Source: Marchantia polymorpha subsp. ruderalis
Lineage: Eukaryota; Streptophyta; Marchantiopsida; Marchantiales; Marchantiaceae
Reading direction: 5' to 3'
NCBI GenBank assembly: GCA_037833965.1
Contig: AP031355.1
Span: 25,197,501 to 25,261,500 of the forward strand
Length of the DNA stretch: 64,000 nt
Part shown: piece by piece, positions 26,233-37,326 of the stretch
Position numbering within the stretch: the first letter of the stretch is position 1
Layout: each line of letters starts with the position of its first letter
Made by a program: the position numbers and the translations under genes
The notes under the pieces: generated by a model
The model's input: only the letters and a program-made list of their open reading frames with translations
Told to the model about the DNA's origin: nothing
Databases searched by the model: none

Positions 26233-28245
26233 TCATGGTTCGATGAGAGTAACCGTCTTGATGTCCGGAAATTTGTCTTTGATAGCCGCCTGGATTCCCA
26301 TACCGATAGGTGCAGGGCCCTTGTATTTAACAACTACTTCACCTCGGCAAGGGCTCACAGACACAACTTCGACAGAGCCTCCGTAATTGATGATTGCAGG
26401 TCTGAGCATATCGAGGTGAGAATTCACACCCTGCATTTGCCACAACAACGACAATGTCAGAATATTCTGACATTATCTGAAAGAAGCACCTAATATCCAC
26501 AGACTTTTGTTCAACATCAAGTTATTGACAGATTCCAGTTGGTTCATCAACAGAAGTATCTTATATTAGTAATAAAAAACAATCACACTCAATGACGAAA
26601 ACCTGATGCTATCTACTGACAGTTCCAACATTTAGAGCAAGTGCCGTGTAGAGGATGGAGTTATCAATAAACAAAAAGACATGCTTGTTAGATAGCTTGA
26701 GGTGATTAAAATCACCTCGAACTATATATCACAGTCCATACACCCTAAACACTGATTTTCTTCAATGACCCACGGCCGATGTGTACAACGCAGGAGGAAA
26801 ATGACAAATATATTATCTCACCCCAAGTGTGGCTCCGATTTCCTGTTGATCCACTTGCACGACTCCTTTCAAACTCTCCCCAAACTTTTCATTGAGAACT
26901 CTTTCAATTCCCATCTTCATTGTGGTCGTTGAGCTTGGACAAGTACCACATGCTCCTGCGAGTATCACGACATATACAGAAATTTAAGTCCCACCCTCAT
27001 GAACTGTGTAAACCAATTCACCATTTTTTGATACTTCGATTAGTATAGTTAATGAAACTAGTAATGGAGAGAGATAAATCAAATAACTCAAGACACTCGT
27101 CCAAGTCCAAGGTGAAAGAAATGACCTTGCAGACGCAATGACACCACACCATCTGTCAATGACACGACCTCGACATTGCCACCGTCGGCGATGAGGTAAG
27201 GGCGCACTTCGTTCAACACGATATCCACATTCTCCACCGTCAACTCGTAGCTGTCAGCGGAGTAGAGACTTCCTTTCGAAGATGTGGAGAAAGGGCTTAC
27301 AATCTGGGCAGCAGGTGCTTCATCCACGACCTCATCGAATGCAATTGGAGGGGGCTTGATGGTCTGTTTGGTCTGACCATCGATCACACTGCTCCAATCA
27401 TCACCTTCTGTGGCTTGAAGAAGCTTCATTCTTATAGTCTTAGCATCATCATCCTCTCCGTCCACATCATCGTACAGATTCTCACCCATTGCCTTCCTCA
27501 TCTTCAATTTCTTCTCCTCGTATTCTTTCCTCTCTTCCTCCGTCATGTGCTGCAATGGCGCAGCCGCGCTGCTCCCCTCCCACAAGTGATTCTCATGCGA
27601 ATTTCCCGGCGGAATTTCGGCAGCAAACATCAACCACATTTTCCTCTCCTCCTCCAACTTCGCTCTCGAAACAATCGATGCCACCGAGAACAACTTGACC
27701 CTCACGGACGCGCACTTCTCTGCTCCCACCCTGGCTCTGTGAGTCTTCAGAGACAAAACCACATTCCTGGAATACCCTACGAACTCGAGCCCGCCATTGC
27801 TGTTGTGAACTCCGTAGACCCCAGAAAACTTGACAGCCTCCCTGGCTGCGACGTACTCCTCGAATCCAAGAATGGTGGTGCCGTCGTCTTCGCCCTGTCG
27901 ACCTGCGAATTCCTTGATCCCGGACGTGTGAATGTCCGCTCCTCCTTCGCCATACAGAAACCCATGAAGGCCCTTGTGCCCTTCGGGAACCGCATCATCC
28001 GTCACAACGCCGGACAAATTCTCCAGCTGCTGCCTCTGCGTCTGCGCCTCACCCCTCACGATCAAACTCGCCGCCTTCGCTCCACCCGGCCGCTCGCTCT
28101 TCCTCTGCAACTTCCTGTACAGCGACCGTGCGGACAATCCATGGGCGAATCCCAGCTGCGTCGTCGTTGTGGTCGAGCAGCAGCAGCATGTGGCAGCCGC
28201 AGCAGCAGAAGGAGGACAAAGCTGGCGATACACCAAACCCTCCAT
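26233..28245 (-). CDS. Plastid NFU-type Fe-S scaffold with N-terminal GIY-YIG-like domain
   Basis: Three exons on the minus strand (28245-27126, 26955-26822, 26430-26233) join in phase to 483 aa. Residues 1-60 are rich in Ala, Ser and Thr and look like a plastid transit peptide. Residues about 139-216 ([25 protein letters not shown]) resemble the GIY-YIG-like N-domain of plant glutaredoxin GRXS16. Residues 335-418 form an NFU domain ([14 protein letters not shown]) with the cluster-binding CxxC at C376/C379 in exon 2. Residues 419-483 are a second NFU-like domain without the cysteines, as in plastid NFU1-3. Such proteins carry Fe-S clusters to plastid clients. Upstream in-frame codons reach 28377, but the transit-peptide-like start at 28245 is preferred. 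The family assignment is firm. The GIY-YIG part rests on remembered GRXS16 sequence and is less sure. Confidence 0.9.
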
Positions 28246-28660
28246 TGCTGCCGAGCTCCAAATTAAATCCCAAAACCCACAACAGCCCGAATTCCTGAAC
28301 GAGTAATTCAGGCTCTTCCGGAATGCGTTCAGACCCTCACTCCCCAAATTGTACAGAGAGGGCGGTCGTCGGAACACTCGAAAGATGAGCTCGTTCCTGC
28401 GGGAGGGGGGACGAGATCCGCTGGAGCCGATTGGCCGGGCTGGCGATCTCGGTGGACCTACGACGGAGGGGGGAACAGGGTGAGGTTGCGAGCAGCGAAG
28501 CAGGGTAGCGGAGCTAGTCGCGCACGTGCGCGCGCGGGGGCAGCGTGCTGACGGCGTCGTCGGTGGCGCTTTCGCTCGTCCGGCGCGGGCCTCTTTGATC
28601 GTCGGGCGTCTCCATTGGCTTATCCTGCAGCCCCGTTATCGTCAGCATCGTAGTCGTAGT

Positions 28661-29419
28661 CTCGTACCCCGTATTTGATATCGTATGATACTCGAGTAGA
28701 ATCCCTTTGATATTTTCATACAAGCCAGGCCTATTTCCATCCTTCTCGTACCCCGTATTTGATATCGTATGATACTCGAATAGAATCCCTTTGATCTTTT
28801 CATACAAGCCAGGCCTACTTCCATCCTTTTCGTACCCCGTATTTGATATCGTATGATTCTCGAGTAGAATCCCTTTGATATTTTCATACAAGCCAGGCCT
28901 ATTTCCATCCTTCTCGTACCCCGTATTTGATATCGTATGATACTCGAATAGAATCCCTTTGATCTTTTCATACAAGCCAGGCCTACTTCCATCCTTTTCG
29001 TACCCCGTATTTGATATCGTATGATTCTCGAGTAGAATCCCTTTGATCTTTTCATACAAGCCAGGCCTATTTCCATCCTTCTCGTACCCCGTATTTGATA
29101 TCGTATGATACTCGAGTAGAATCCCTTTCATCTTTTCATACAAGCCAGGCCTATTTCCATCCTTCTCGTACCCCGTTTTTGATATCGTATGATACTCAAG
29201 TAGAATCTCTTTGATCTTTTCATACAAGCCAGACCTACTTCCATCCTTCTCGTACCCGTATTTGATATCGTATGATACTCGAATAGAATCTCTTTGATCT
29301 TTTCATACAAGCCAGTCCTACTTCCATCCTTCTCGTACCCCGTATTTGATATCGTATGATACTCGAATAGAATGCCTTTGATCTTTTCATGCAAGCCAGT
29401 CCTACTTCCATCCTTCTCG
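28661..29419. repeat. 84-bp minisatellite, nine tandem copies
   Basis: A unit containing CGTACCCCGTATTTGATATCG recurs every 84 bp (one unit is 83 bp) for nine copies, starting about 0.4 kb upstream of the NFU start codon. Neighbouring units alternate between two variants (TACTCGAA with CCTACTTCC, and TTCTCGAG with CCTATTTCC) in the first half, giving a 168-bp higher-order period. Because 84 is a multiple of three, the minus strand keeps an open frame repeating a 28-aa unit (YEKIKGILLEYHTISNTG...). I regard that as a by-product, not a gene. Confidence 0.9.
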
Positions 29420-32100
29420 GCATGATATTACTTTTCATAGTCTAGCTACCAAGTAATTCCCATCTTCATTCACATCGCCTTTAATATTTTTTGATGACAA
29501 TACATACAAAGGAAAAAAATAACTTTCATCTCGATTTTTCTAGATTGTCAATCTCCGCATTTTGTTTATTGGACCAATGTGTGATTGTAGATATTCTTAT
29601 CCTTGATAAATAAATATATGCAAGGGAAGTATATAAGATCATTGAATATCTTCACGAGTTGTGATTTGATTTATTTATGCGTTTCATCATCACTTGCAAG
29701 AGATGCTTATTACAAGTATATATCAATCATCAATCTACACTCTAATGAATTTATATTCTCGGTTTTGTTATATCTATTTCCAGTTACAATTTTAACTTAA
29801 ACACATGCTGACACTCAGCTTTGAGTGTCATCATAGATTACATGCAAGAAAAATTCATGTGACTTGTTGAAAAAGAAGATGGATATATATGTATGGAGAT
29901 CATGGTAGCATGTCTTGCACTTGATTTCTGTTATACACAACAATATATTGTTCTACATGTGAACATGTTTTGGAGGGGATAAAAACTTCCATACTTCTGG
30001 ATAGCAAAAAGCAAAATGATAATGATGAAGAAGAATTAAGTATAATTAAAGAATAAATTATTTTTTTTATTATCATAGAACTTATACGAAAGTATAAATT
30101 TAGAATTTGACCTGTTTTTGAAAGATTGTATAGGAGATTATCAAATTATGCAATATTGATTACACTTGTTTTGCACATTCTTAAATTTATTTCTGCTCCA
30201 AGCAGAACTAAATAGGCCTATGCATAAGAAAAAACTCATGTATTATGATGTTTTGGATGTTCAAATAAGTCAGATAGATCAATTGAAGACATTAAAGACT
30301 ATACCTTTTTTTTTCATGCTATGGCAATCTAGTGTCATGATAAATTTTGGATTTATTCCAAGTGCAAGTTGATGTATTTTTGCCAGTTTTTTTCAAAAAT
30401 TGATAATTTTCTCCTCATGTATGAGTCTAATAATTATTTCAGTTTTTTCCATCTTCTTTTAGATTATTATCATAATTAAATTATTAAGAAGGTTTGGACT
30501 TGTAAAATTCTTGTAACCTGTAATCATGTAAACCTCAAATAATTTTTTTTATATAGAATAAATATTTAATAGAATTTCATCTCAAAAATTTTTTATGGGT
30601 AATTATTGTATTTTATAATCTAATTTTGAAAATCAAGTAAATAAAAAATGATCAACTTCTATTATATATTTAAAATATATCTGAATTCATGTTAATACCA
30701 TTATTAAAAAAATAGATTTAAGATGATGATAAATTTATTTAAAAATTTCAAGTTATTTATTTATTTTGAAATTATTTCATGAAATATCATACAAAATTTG
30801 TATTCTATATTCTAGAATTTAAATATGAAAAAGTAAAATCAATAAAATTATTTGAATCGATAAACTAAGATTATATTTTTTTGTTTTTCTTGAATATAAT
30901 GATGAATTTATAACCATATTGAATTTTTTTTAATTGATGTTTAGATTAATTAAAGAAATCTTAAATTATTATACTAAAAAATATTATTTTATTATTTTTA
31001 ATAATTTTAATATTTTTAATTTATATATTGATGTAAATTACTAGATACATAGAATTATTTTTTATTTAATATAGTTAGATACATGATTTTTGTAAAAGTT
31101 ATATTTTTAGTTATTACATCAAGTCTTCTTGATGCTAGTTAGTGATAGTTTAGTTGGTTAGACTAGTTAGCATGTAAATGTATAAGAGAACTTAGGCGTT
31201 GCATGTTTTATATTGATTAATTCATCAAATTTCCAAAGGAATAATAGAAAAGTAAATATGTCATTTTGGAGTGGTAGAGTTTGTGTTGATTTGTTGAATG
31301 TCTTGTTTGCAATTGCAAGTCTTGGTTCTTTGATCATGTAGTAGATAGCATCAATGTAGTGTGGAGTTTGAAGTTTATTTACATGCAAGATACATATAAG
31401 AATTGAGTAATTGAAATGTATATCCTTAATTAGATAAGTAAAGCAAATGCAAATGAAGATGAAAACAAAGTGGAAGATAACAAAAAAGATGCCAAGCAAA
31501 GTTGCGAAAACACAACAAGATTTTGCAATGAAAATAAGAGAAGTTTGTAGCAAGAGAAAATGAGAATGTGAGACAAAAAATTTCAATATTTTTATATCTT
31601 ATTAAACTTCATTTTTTGGCGAAAAATTTTGTATGTCATGTGAGTCATCAATTGGAAGATAATTACTTGATGGGATATCTAGAAAACTCATTTACTTAAT
31701 GTAAACGAACATGTTTCATTTTTTTAAATGATATCCCATTCGACGGCCACGCAGATCACCGTCTGTCATGTCCAATAAAAGTTCTTCTAATCCGATAATT
31801 TGTGCTATAGTGTGGAGATTATCTATCCCTATCGAACCAAAATACCTTTTTCTGTAAGAATAATTTGACGACTCGTTTGATGAGAATAATTTTGCAGCGA
31901 GTCTCAACAAGTGACGGTGTAACACTAGGGTTTAGAGAGCAGTTCACTTGAAGATGAAAACATAAACTCTGAAGGTGAGAAATACTAACTATGGTTCTAC
32001 ACTCCTTTATATAGCTCTTCCCAACAAGTACAAGGAGATGAAATCTTAGTGCCACCATCCATCCCACTCCTAGTGGATGGATGACGTGGCGGATAACCTT
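29420..32100. other. AT-rich gene-poor DNA
   Basis: Strongly AT-rich, with poly-T and poly-A runs (for example near 30060 and 30540) and no recognisable exon. A 139-codon minus-strand frame at 31167-31586 is rich in Phe/Ile/Leu, as AT-rich DNA tends to give, and matches nothing I know. The texture suggests old decayed repeats. Confidence 0.5.
32006..32013 (-). promoter_or_regulatory. TATA-like box reading leftward, next to the 57-bp array
   Basis: On the minus strand TATATAAA lies about 90 bp downstream of the 57-bp tandem array, followed by a leader-like stretch. The order of tandem upstream repeats, then TATA, then leader is typical of an LTR promoter (U3 then R), so 31.7-32.6 kb may be a remnant or solo LTR in reverse orientation. 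I could not define its ends. Low confidence. Confidence 0.3.
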
Positions 32101-32499
32101 AACAAGCACACGGACTGCTGACATGGCGCTTCCAACTAACACACTCAATCCTTAACTAACAAGCACACGGACTGCTGACATGGCGCTTCCAACTAACACA
32201 CTCAATCCTTAACTAACAAGCACACGGACTGCTGACATGGCGCTTCCAACTAACACACTCAATCCTTACCTAACAAGCACACGGACTGCTGACATGGCGC
32301 TTCCAACTAACACACTCAATCCTTACCTAACAAGCACAAGGACTGCTGACATGGCGCTTCCAACTAACACACTCAATCCTTACCTAACAAGCACAAGGAC
32401 TGCTGACATGACGCTTCCAACTAACACACTCAATCCTTACCTAACAAGCACACGGATGGCTGACATGGCGTTGTCAACTAACACATATATTGTCTAACT
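32101..32499. repeat. 57-bp tandem array, seven copies
   Basis: Units start at 32101, 32158, 32215, 32272, 32329, 32386 and 32443; the last is diverged. Each carries GCTGACATGGCG, and related TGACGTGGC sequences flank the array on both sides (about 32092 and 32519). TGACGTGG is a bZIP (ACGT-core) type site, so the array could act as reiterated upstream elements. The 19-aa periodic open frame on the plus strand is a consequence of the 57-bp period. Confidence 0.9.
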
Positions 32500-33955
32500 A
32501 CCAAGTGCGCGGATAGTTGACGTGGCAGCTATGACTAGTGCACACTAAAGTATCTATATCAACATTTAGAGTAACCTCTATTTTAGTTTTAATTAACTAA
32601 AGATGAGTGCAGACGGGCATCATGATCTTGAAGTACTACCGATAGATACTTGCCATAATTGCATCCAAAAAAATGCCAAGATTTTCTACCAGAATTATTT
32701 CTAGATCGTGTTGGAACATTGCTAACACTAGACTACAAGACCGTCGAGATGGTACTATTGGTAAAATAAAATCTATTGGACACCATCAAGTTTGTTGCGT
32801 TTTCCTCAGTTTATATCAAGTAATTTCCTGCATTAATTAGCTTATGAAGATTCAAATCTCATGAGGCTAGTGTCATTTCTAGTGAAGAAACTTTTTCCTC
32901 AAAATTTTTGACTACCACTAGTCTAAAAATATTATCTAATGTTCTTCTTGGTTCAAGAAGATTGGAGAAGTTTCAAGTTTTCAAGAGCCCAACAATTAAC
33001 CTAAAGTCATGACATTGATTAAAACAAACCACTTTGTTTTGTCAATACAAGTAATATGCAAAGCATTATTGTTGCGAAAGAATTTGGTCATCTTTGATTT
33101 CTTTGTTATATTTAACGCAGATATTCATCTAACTTGAGTATGCTTTTTTGCGGCAAAACATGTTCAATTATTGTTGATTGATTGAATATCAATGCATTGA
33201 ATATGATGTGTGATGATATACATAATGTGGATTTATTTTCATAAAATTGTTAGATATATCATATAAATAAAAAAAAGATTTGTTTTATAAAAATACACAA
33301 GTAAAATCTTTATGATCTAGCAAAACAAGATGATTATCACAAATATTAGAACAAATGTTATAATTATACATTATGAATGAAGCAAGTCAAATATTTTCTA
33401 AGAGATGTAAATTTTAATAAGATATCTGGATCTAAATTTTTCATTTTCAACAACGAAAACATTAAAAATCTTCAAGACCATTGTATAAATGATTTTATTA
33501 GTTACAAACCAAATTGTCTCACATGTCAAAAGGTAACAATAAGTTGGGCATAAGCTATTCTGGTTTTGTATTTTTGCTTAATTTTGTTGATAATTTATCT
33601 AACCACCAAATAATCATAATTTTATTTGTTGAATTCTTCTTTCAACATAACAATTTGTATTTGAATACAACAAATAGTTCAATTTGTATAAATTCAAAGT
33701 ATTGTTTGTAATGTAATATCAACTTTGAACACACAAAAAAAACATCAAGAAGTATAAAGAGTACATTCATGATAGATTGAGATCGAAAGCACTATAAATC
33801 CAAGAACAAAAACTTTGAAATGTTTAATTCTTCCTGCGGTGAACTTTGATTTTGAAGTTGTTTGAAGTTGATATTGACTCAATAGTTGCACGTAGGAAAC
33901 ATCAAGAGTAGATACACCAAAAGCCAATCTATTTTCAAATTTGGTTACGGGCTAC
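32500..33955. other. AT-rich left flank of the retrotransposon
   Basis: AT-rich sequence without recognisable exons. It supplies the target site of the retrotransposon at its right edge. Confidence 0.5.
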
Positions 33956-33960
33956 ATCTT
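33956..33960. repeat. Target-site duplication, left copy
   Basis: ATCTT here matches ATCTT at 46304-46308. Five base pairs is the usual size for Ty3/gypsy elements. If the final T belongs to the element (giving TGTC...GACA ends), the duplication is 4 bp. Confidence 0.75.
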
Positions 33961-34252
33961 GTCATGTAGTTACGAGTCGGCTCACGAAGTTCAGACACTT
34001 ACTATATTTAGCCGTAAAGTTAGGGTTCCAGTCACGAGGGGTATAGAGTCGGGGACGGCTCGAAGAACGTCAGTTCTTCGAGTCGAGCCTGGAAGCGTTG
34101 GGAGCGTAGAGTGACTTTCCCTTTTGCGTCGACCTGGATTCTCCGAGTGTGGAGTGGGTTGGGCTTGACTCATGTTTGTGACGGTGACGGTTTGTTGCCA
34201 GTAGGGTAATTGACCGACGGGAATTCTAGTGGGGAATTTTCCGTACTTTTCA
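33961..34252 (+). repeat. Left terminal repeat (3' portion of the LTR only)
   Basis: This 292-bp segment is identical, save one position, to 45894-46185, the 3' part of the full LTR. It ends in TTTTCA and is followed directly by the internal region. It contains TATATTTA near 34000 and TATAGAG near 34041, candidate promoter boxes, and a perfect 10-bp hairpin with a GTCA loop at 34059-34082. Confidence 0.85.
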
Positions 34253-34266
34253 CTCGAAGAACTCAC
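34253..34266 (+). other. Candidate self-priming primer-binding site
   Basis: Right after the LTR end lies CTCGAAGAACTCAC. It is complementary at 13 of 14 positions to GTCAGTTCTTCGAG inside the same LTR (34069-34082), and exactly so over the first ten. No match to a tRNA 3' end (beginning TGG) is seen at the junction. In Tf1-like elements the transcript's own 5' end folds back on such a site to prime reverse transcription. Self-priming here is inferred. Confidence 0.5.
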
Positions 34267-34710
34267 GGTGAGGGTCCTGCAGTGCGGGATCACGAGAAAG
34301 TTTGTTAATTTGTTACGTTTCTGTGTGTTCCGTCGCGTGTGTGAGTTGGTGAGTTCGGGTATGTTCGAGCGTGAGTCACTTCCTGGATCTGACGGGAGGT
34401 AAATTGTGCGACTGAGAGGGGGTTAGGTTATACCATTAGGGTGAATGTATCGAGGAAGAAGGAGTTCGCAGATAGTAGAATTCTCAAATTTCCTCATTCT
34501 CATTTCGTTCATTTATCTCATTTCACGGTTTTAGGGTTCTAGGGAGTTAATTTTCGGAGCTAAGGTGAAATCTGTTGGATTCGAAAAGCAGGATTGGACA
34601 GATTTGATACTCGTGTTCGATCAATTCGTCGGATTGGATCAGAATTGACAGGGTTGATATGTTCTGGTTCATCAGTATCTTGACTAAGTTTTGATGTCGC
34701 AATGAACGCG

Positions 34711-35277
34711 TCAGTAAGCACCCATTGAACTTTCTAGCTTGGTAGGAACGTGTGCTCCATCTCGACGTTTGACCAACAGAAATTTGGAACAAGGTTCTGT
34801 AACGACGGCCTTTCTGGGTGGACGGGAGCACTCAGGACAGCGGAGCACAGGCCGCTCGACGTCGAGCACGCAGACTTGCTGCCGTAGCGAGAGGAGAGGA
34901 GGGCGAGCAGGCCGGGCCGGGGCCAGGCCCGCGTTTGCCAAGTTGCGAGCGGGAGGAGCAGAAGTGCTCGAGGTTCCGCTTGGGAGCAGGCAGACGTAAG
35001 GGGGAGGCTGCACGACTCGGCCCTGGCAGGTGGTGGATTCCTTGCGCATGAGTGCACAGCAAAGCGAGTGGCACTTCGGGTACGGTGCCCAGCTGCCGTA
35101 GTAGTAAGTCTTCTTCACGAACAGGCCACACGCTGCGCAGAAGTGAGCTGCTGGCTGGCGTTTCTTGGCCCGGTACACAGGTTTCTTGGGCTGTTGATGA
35201 GCGTACCCAGACACGACGCTGACGAGTGCCATCGCCGTCAGGCACAAGGCCAGGAAGTGCATCTTCCTGGATCCCAT
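34711..35277 (-). CDS. Secreted-type Cys-rich protein, antisense inside the retrotransposon leader
   Basis: A minus-strand frame of 188 aa whose first 26 residues form a good signal peptide (basic MGSRKMHF, then hydrophobic LALCLTAMALVSVVSG). A Cys-rich segment follows (CAACGLF, CHSLCCALM, CQGR), then a Pro/Arg/Ala-rich half that may not all be coding. The start at 35277 is chosen because it begins the signal peptide; an in-frame ATG lies 16 codons upstream. I do not recognise the family. The frame lies within the element and opposite to its genes, so it is best explained as captured host sequence or an accessory antisense gene. Expression is unknown. Confidence 0.4.
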   Translation of the reverse strand: MGSRKMHFLALCLTAMALVSVVSGYAHQQPKKPVYRAKKRQPAAHFCAACGLFVKKTYYYGSWAPYPKCHSLCCALMRKESTTCQGRVVQPPPYVCLLPSGTSSTSAPPARNLANAGLAPARPARPPLLSLRQQVCVLDVERPVLRCPECSRPPRKAVVTEPCSKFLLVKRRDGAHVPTKLESSMGAY

Positions 35278-35670
35278 GCTTGCCACTCTCACGATCGAAG
35301 CCCAATGCAGCCCCTCAACTTCCACAGTTTAGTCTTCGTTTTCGTCTATGTCCTCGTCCTCGATAGGTGGATGTTTCTGCAATACTTGAGTTATACTGTA
35401 TAGGCCCTCCCGCTTTTTCGACCCCTGCAGGCCGAGTGACCTCAGAACCCTATCATAGCGCCTGACGTACCTGCAGTAACAATCTTTACCATCCGATCTG
35501 TTACGGTTCCTGTGCCACTTCGATTAGTGGGCCTAGAATTTGGCTCTGATGCAATTCCTGCACGATTCGTAACTGTAGATCTCACGTTGTGCTTAGTCAC
35601 TGTTCTCGTAAATGCCTGCGTCTGCCCTGGTGTAGGTTGAGCCATCTTTTGACCTCTTGTCTCGTCGATG

Positions 35671-36429
35671 TTAACCGGATTGACAACATTCGTCTTCCCT
35701 GCCTCCTGTCCTAGCACTTGAACCTGCAGACTGAGTCCTTCTCACCAATCGCACTTCAACTTGCAGTGAGCTTTCGGATGGCCCAGGTCTTCTGACTACT
35801 CTCCACTTCACATCAACTCGAGGAAGTCGAGACCAGACTAGGACTAGCTTTGTCAACTCAGACTGTGAGAGAACAGAACTGAGAGTTTTCCTTATAAAAT
35901 CTGCTGAAGATGACAGCAGTTTCGGCAACGTAGTGATTCCTCTTTGCGCAAGAGTTTTCATAACTACTTCGTCCACGTGTGGTAGCATTAACAGTGGGGA
36001 CACATCATCCCAAAGGCCTTTTGTGGTACCCACCTGCATCACCATTTGTAAAAGGTGCATGGTGTTAAGTGAGGTCTGGAGCCACCCACTGTTGGCTGAT
36101 ACATCGACCATAGCTTGCAATATACGGATACTCTGATCCAGTACGGATTTGGTATCAGTTATGTAATCACTGATTGGAAGCTCAAGTCTGGTAAAATGGG
36201 CCTGAAGAAGTAAGTTTGTCTTCACGTGGGGATCATCGAGCAAGCGATTGTCCACGGCGTACCTAACGTGTTCCGCAAGACCTTCATTGAAATTTTCCTC
36301 ATTGTGGAGGACAGGCAATTCGTCGTACTCAGCGGCACCAGAGAGAACGTGTAACAGAGTCTCCGGGGATGTGTCGATTTTTAGGTTTGAAGGTTTGACG
36401 AAGACAAGGATTGCTTCAAGGCTGCCCAA
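35671..36429 (-). pseudogene. Captured Sec63-domain fragment of a DExH14/ASCC3-like RNA helicase
   Basis: About 250 uninterrupted codons on the minus strand match the second Sec63 region of plant DExH14 (ASCC3/Brr2-like Ski2 helicases): EYDELPVLHNEEN, DDPHVKTNLLLQAHF, LPISDY and KSVLDQSIRILQAM. A full protein of this family is about 2,000 aa, so only roughly a tenth is present, and no helicase core is seen. The lack of visible introns suggests origin from a spliced transcript, though an intron-free stretch of the gene cannot be excluded. A few extra residues after VMQ could be retained intron or lineage sequence. It sits antisense in the retrotransposon leader, so it is likely a transduced fragment without helicase function. 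Confidence 0.75.
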
Positions 36430-37308
36430 GGCTTAACCGTTTGCGCTAAGCAAGTCCCCCGACGGCTCTGAATGCAAGTATTATGACGGGGTCGTCACAA
36501 AGGTGGTAAAGGCGGCCCATGAGAGGCTTGACCGTGTGGAGATTTGCAACTGTAAATTTTCTATCCGATGGTCGGAAGGGCCTACGAGAGGAACAGAAAC
36601 CACTTTGAAGTGCCCATATATATCTTTGATTGTAGCGCGAAATATTGACCATCATCCTGTCGTCAGTGTTATTCTAAAACCACCCTGTGGTAACTTTTCT
36701 GACACCTATGGTAACACCCGGAGGACCTCAGGACAAATAGTTGTTTACAGCTGCTATTTTCTTTTATCCTATAGGGTAGTTTGAACTCTTCTCACACTCT
36801 TTCAATACGGGAAGGAAGAATATTCGTTGATTGGATGTAAACCTGTGAATCATCGAATTTAGAAGCTTTACACTTCCGACAGAGAGGTCCCACTAGAAGG
36901 ATATAAGATTTCTGAGGTGGGACATAGACATATGAAGTTTACAGTTCAGTACGTTCTCCAGAAACTTTAGTGATGTACAACTGAGGTGTGATGAAAATTC
37001 TTATGTCTTAGTTCTACAAGATAGCAAGAGGTCTCTTTGTGGTTTCAGGCTATTCACAGTGCTTGAAAACCGGTTGAGATAAACAAATTGCTTTAGCTGT
37101 TCATAGAAGGAGGTTAACTTTATACAAGTTTCACAGTTCCTTTCATTTTTTTTACTGTGGTAAATATCCATGAGTGATACTTTACAGTAAAAAGTTTTTG
37201 GTGCTCTTCTAAAACTTTGTGATAGTTTTGGAGTTAAACAATTTTTAGTTTTCCCTTCAGATTTAGTTTACAGATACTCTGTAAACAATCCTTGTACACA
37301 GTGGAGTT
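36430..37308. other. Retrotransposon leader, nothing recognised
   Basis: Between the helicase fragment and the small acidic frame there are only short frames on both strands, without family features. Confidence 0.4.
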
Positions 37309-37326
37309 TTGACTTGTGAAGAGAAA

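Noticed and set aside
28514-29227. 237-codon repetitive frame on the minus strand
   Set aside because: Produced by the 84-bp period being a multiple of three; no sign of a gene other than the repeat.
28661-29419. CRISPR-like array
   Set aside because: Whole units repeat with no unique spacers, and the setting is a plant nuclear genome.
32237-32497. Periodic 86-codon frame on the plus strand
   Set aside because: Arises from the 57-bp repeat unit, which is also a multiple of three.
33961-34252. Left repeat as an independent solo LTR
   Set aside because: It is followed directly by a leader with a priming-site-like sequence, lacks a flanking duplication of its own, and shares the ATCTT duplication with the far end of the element.
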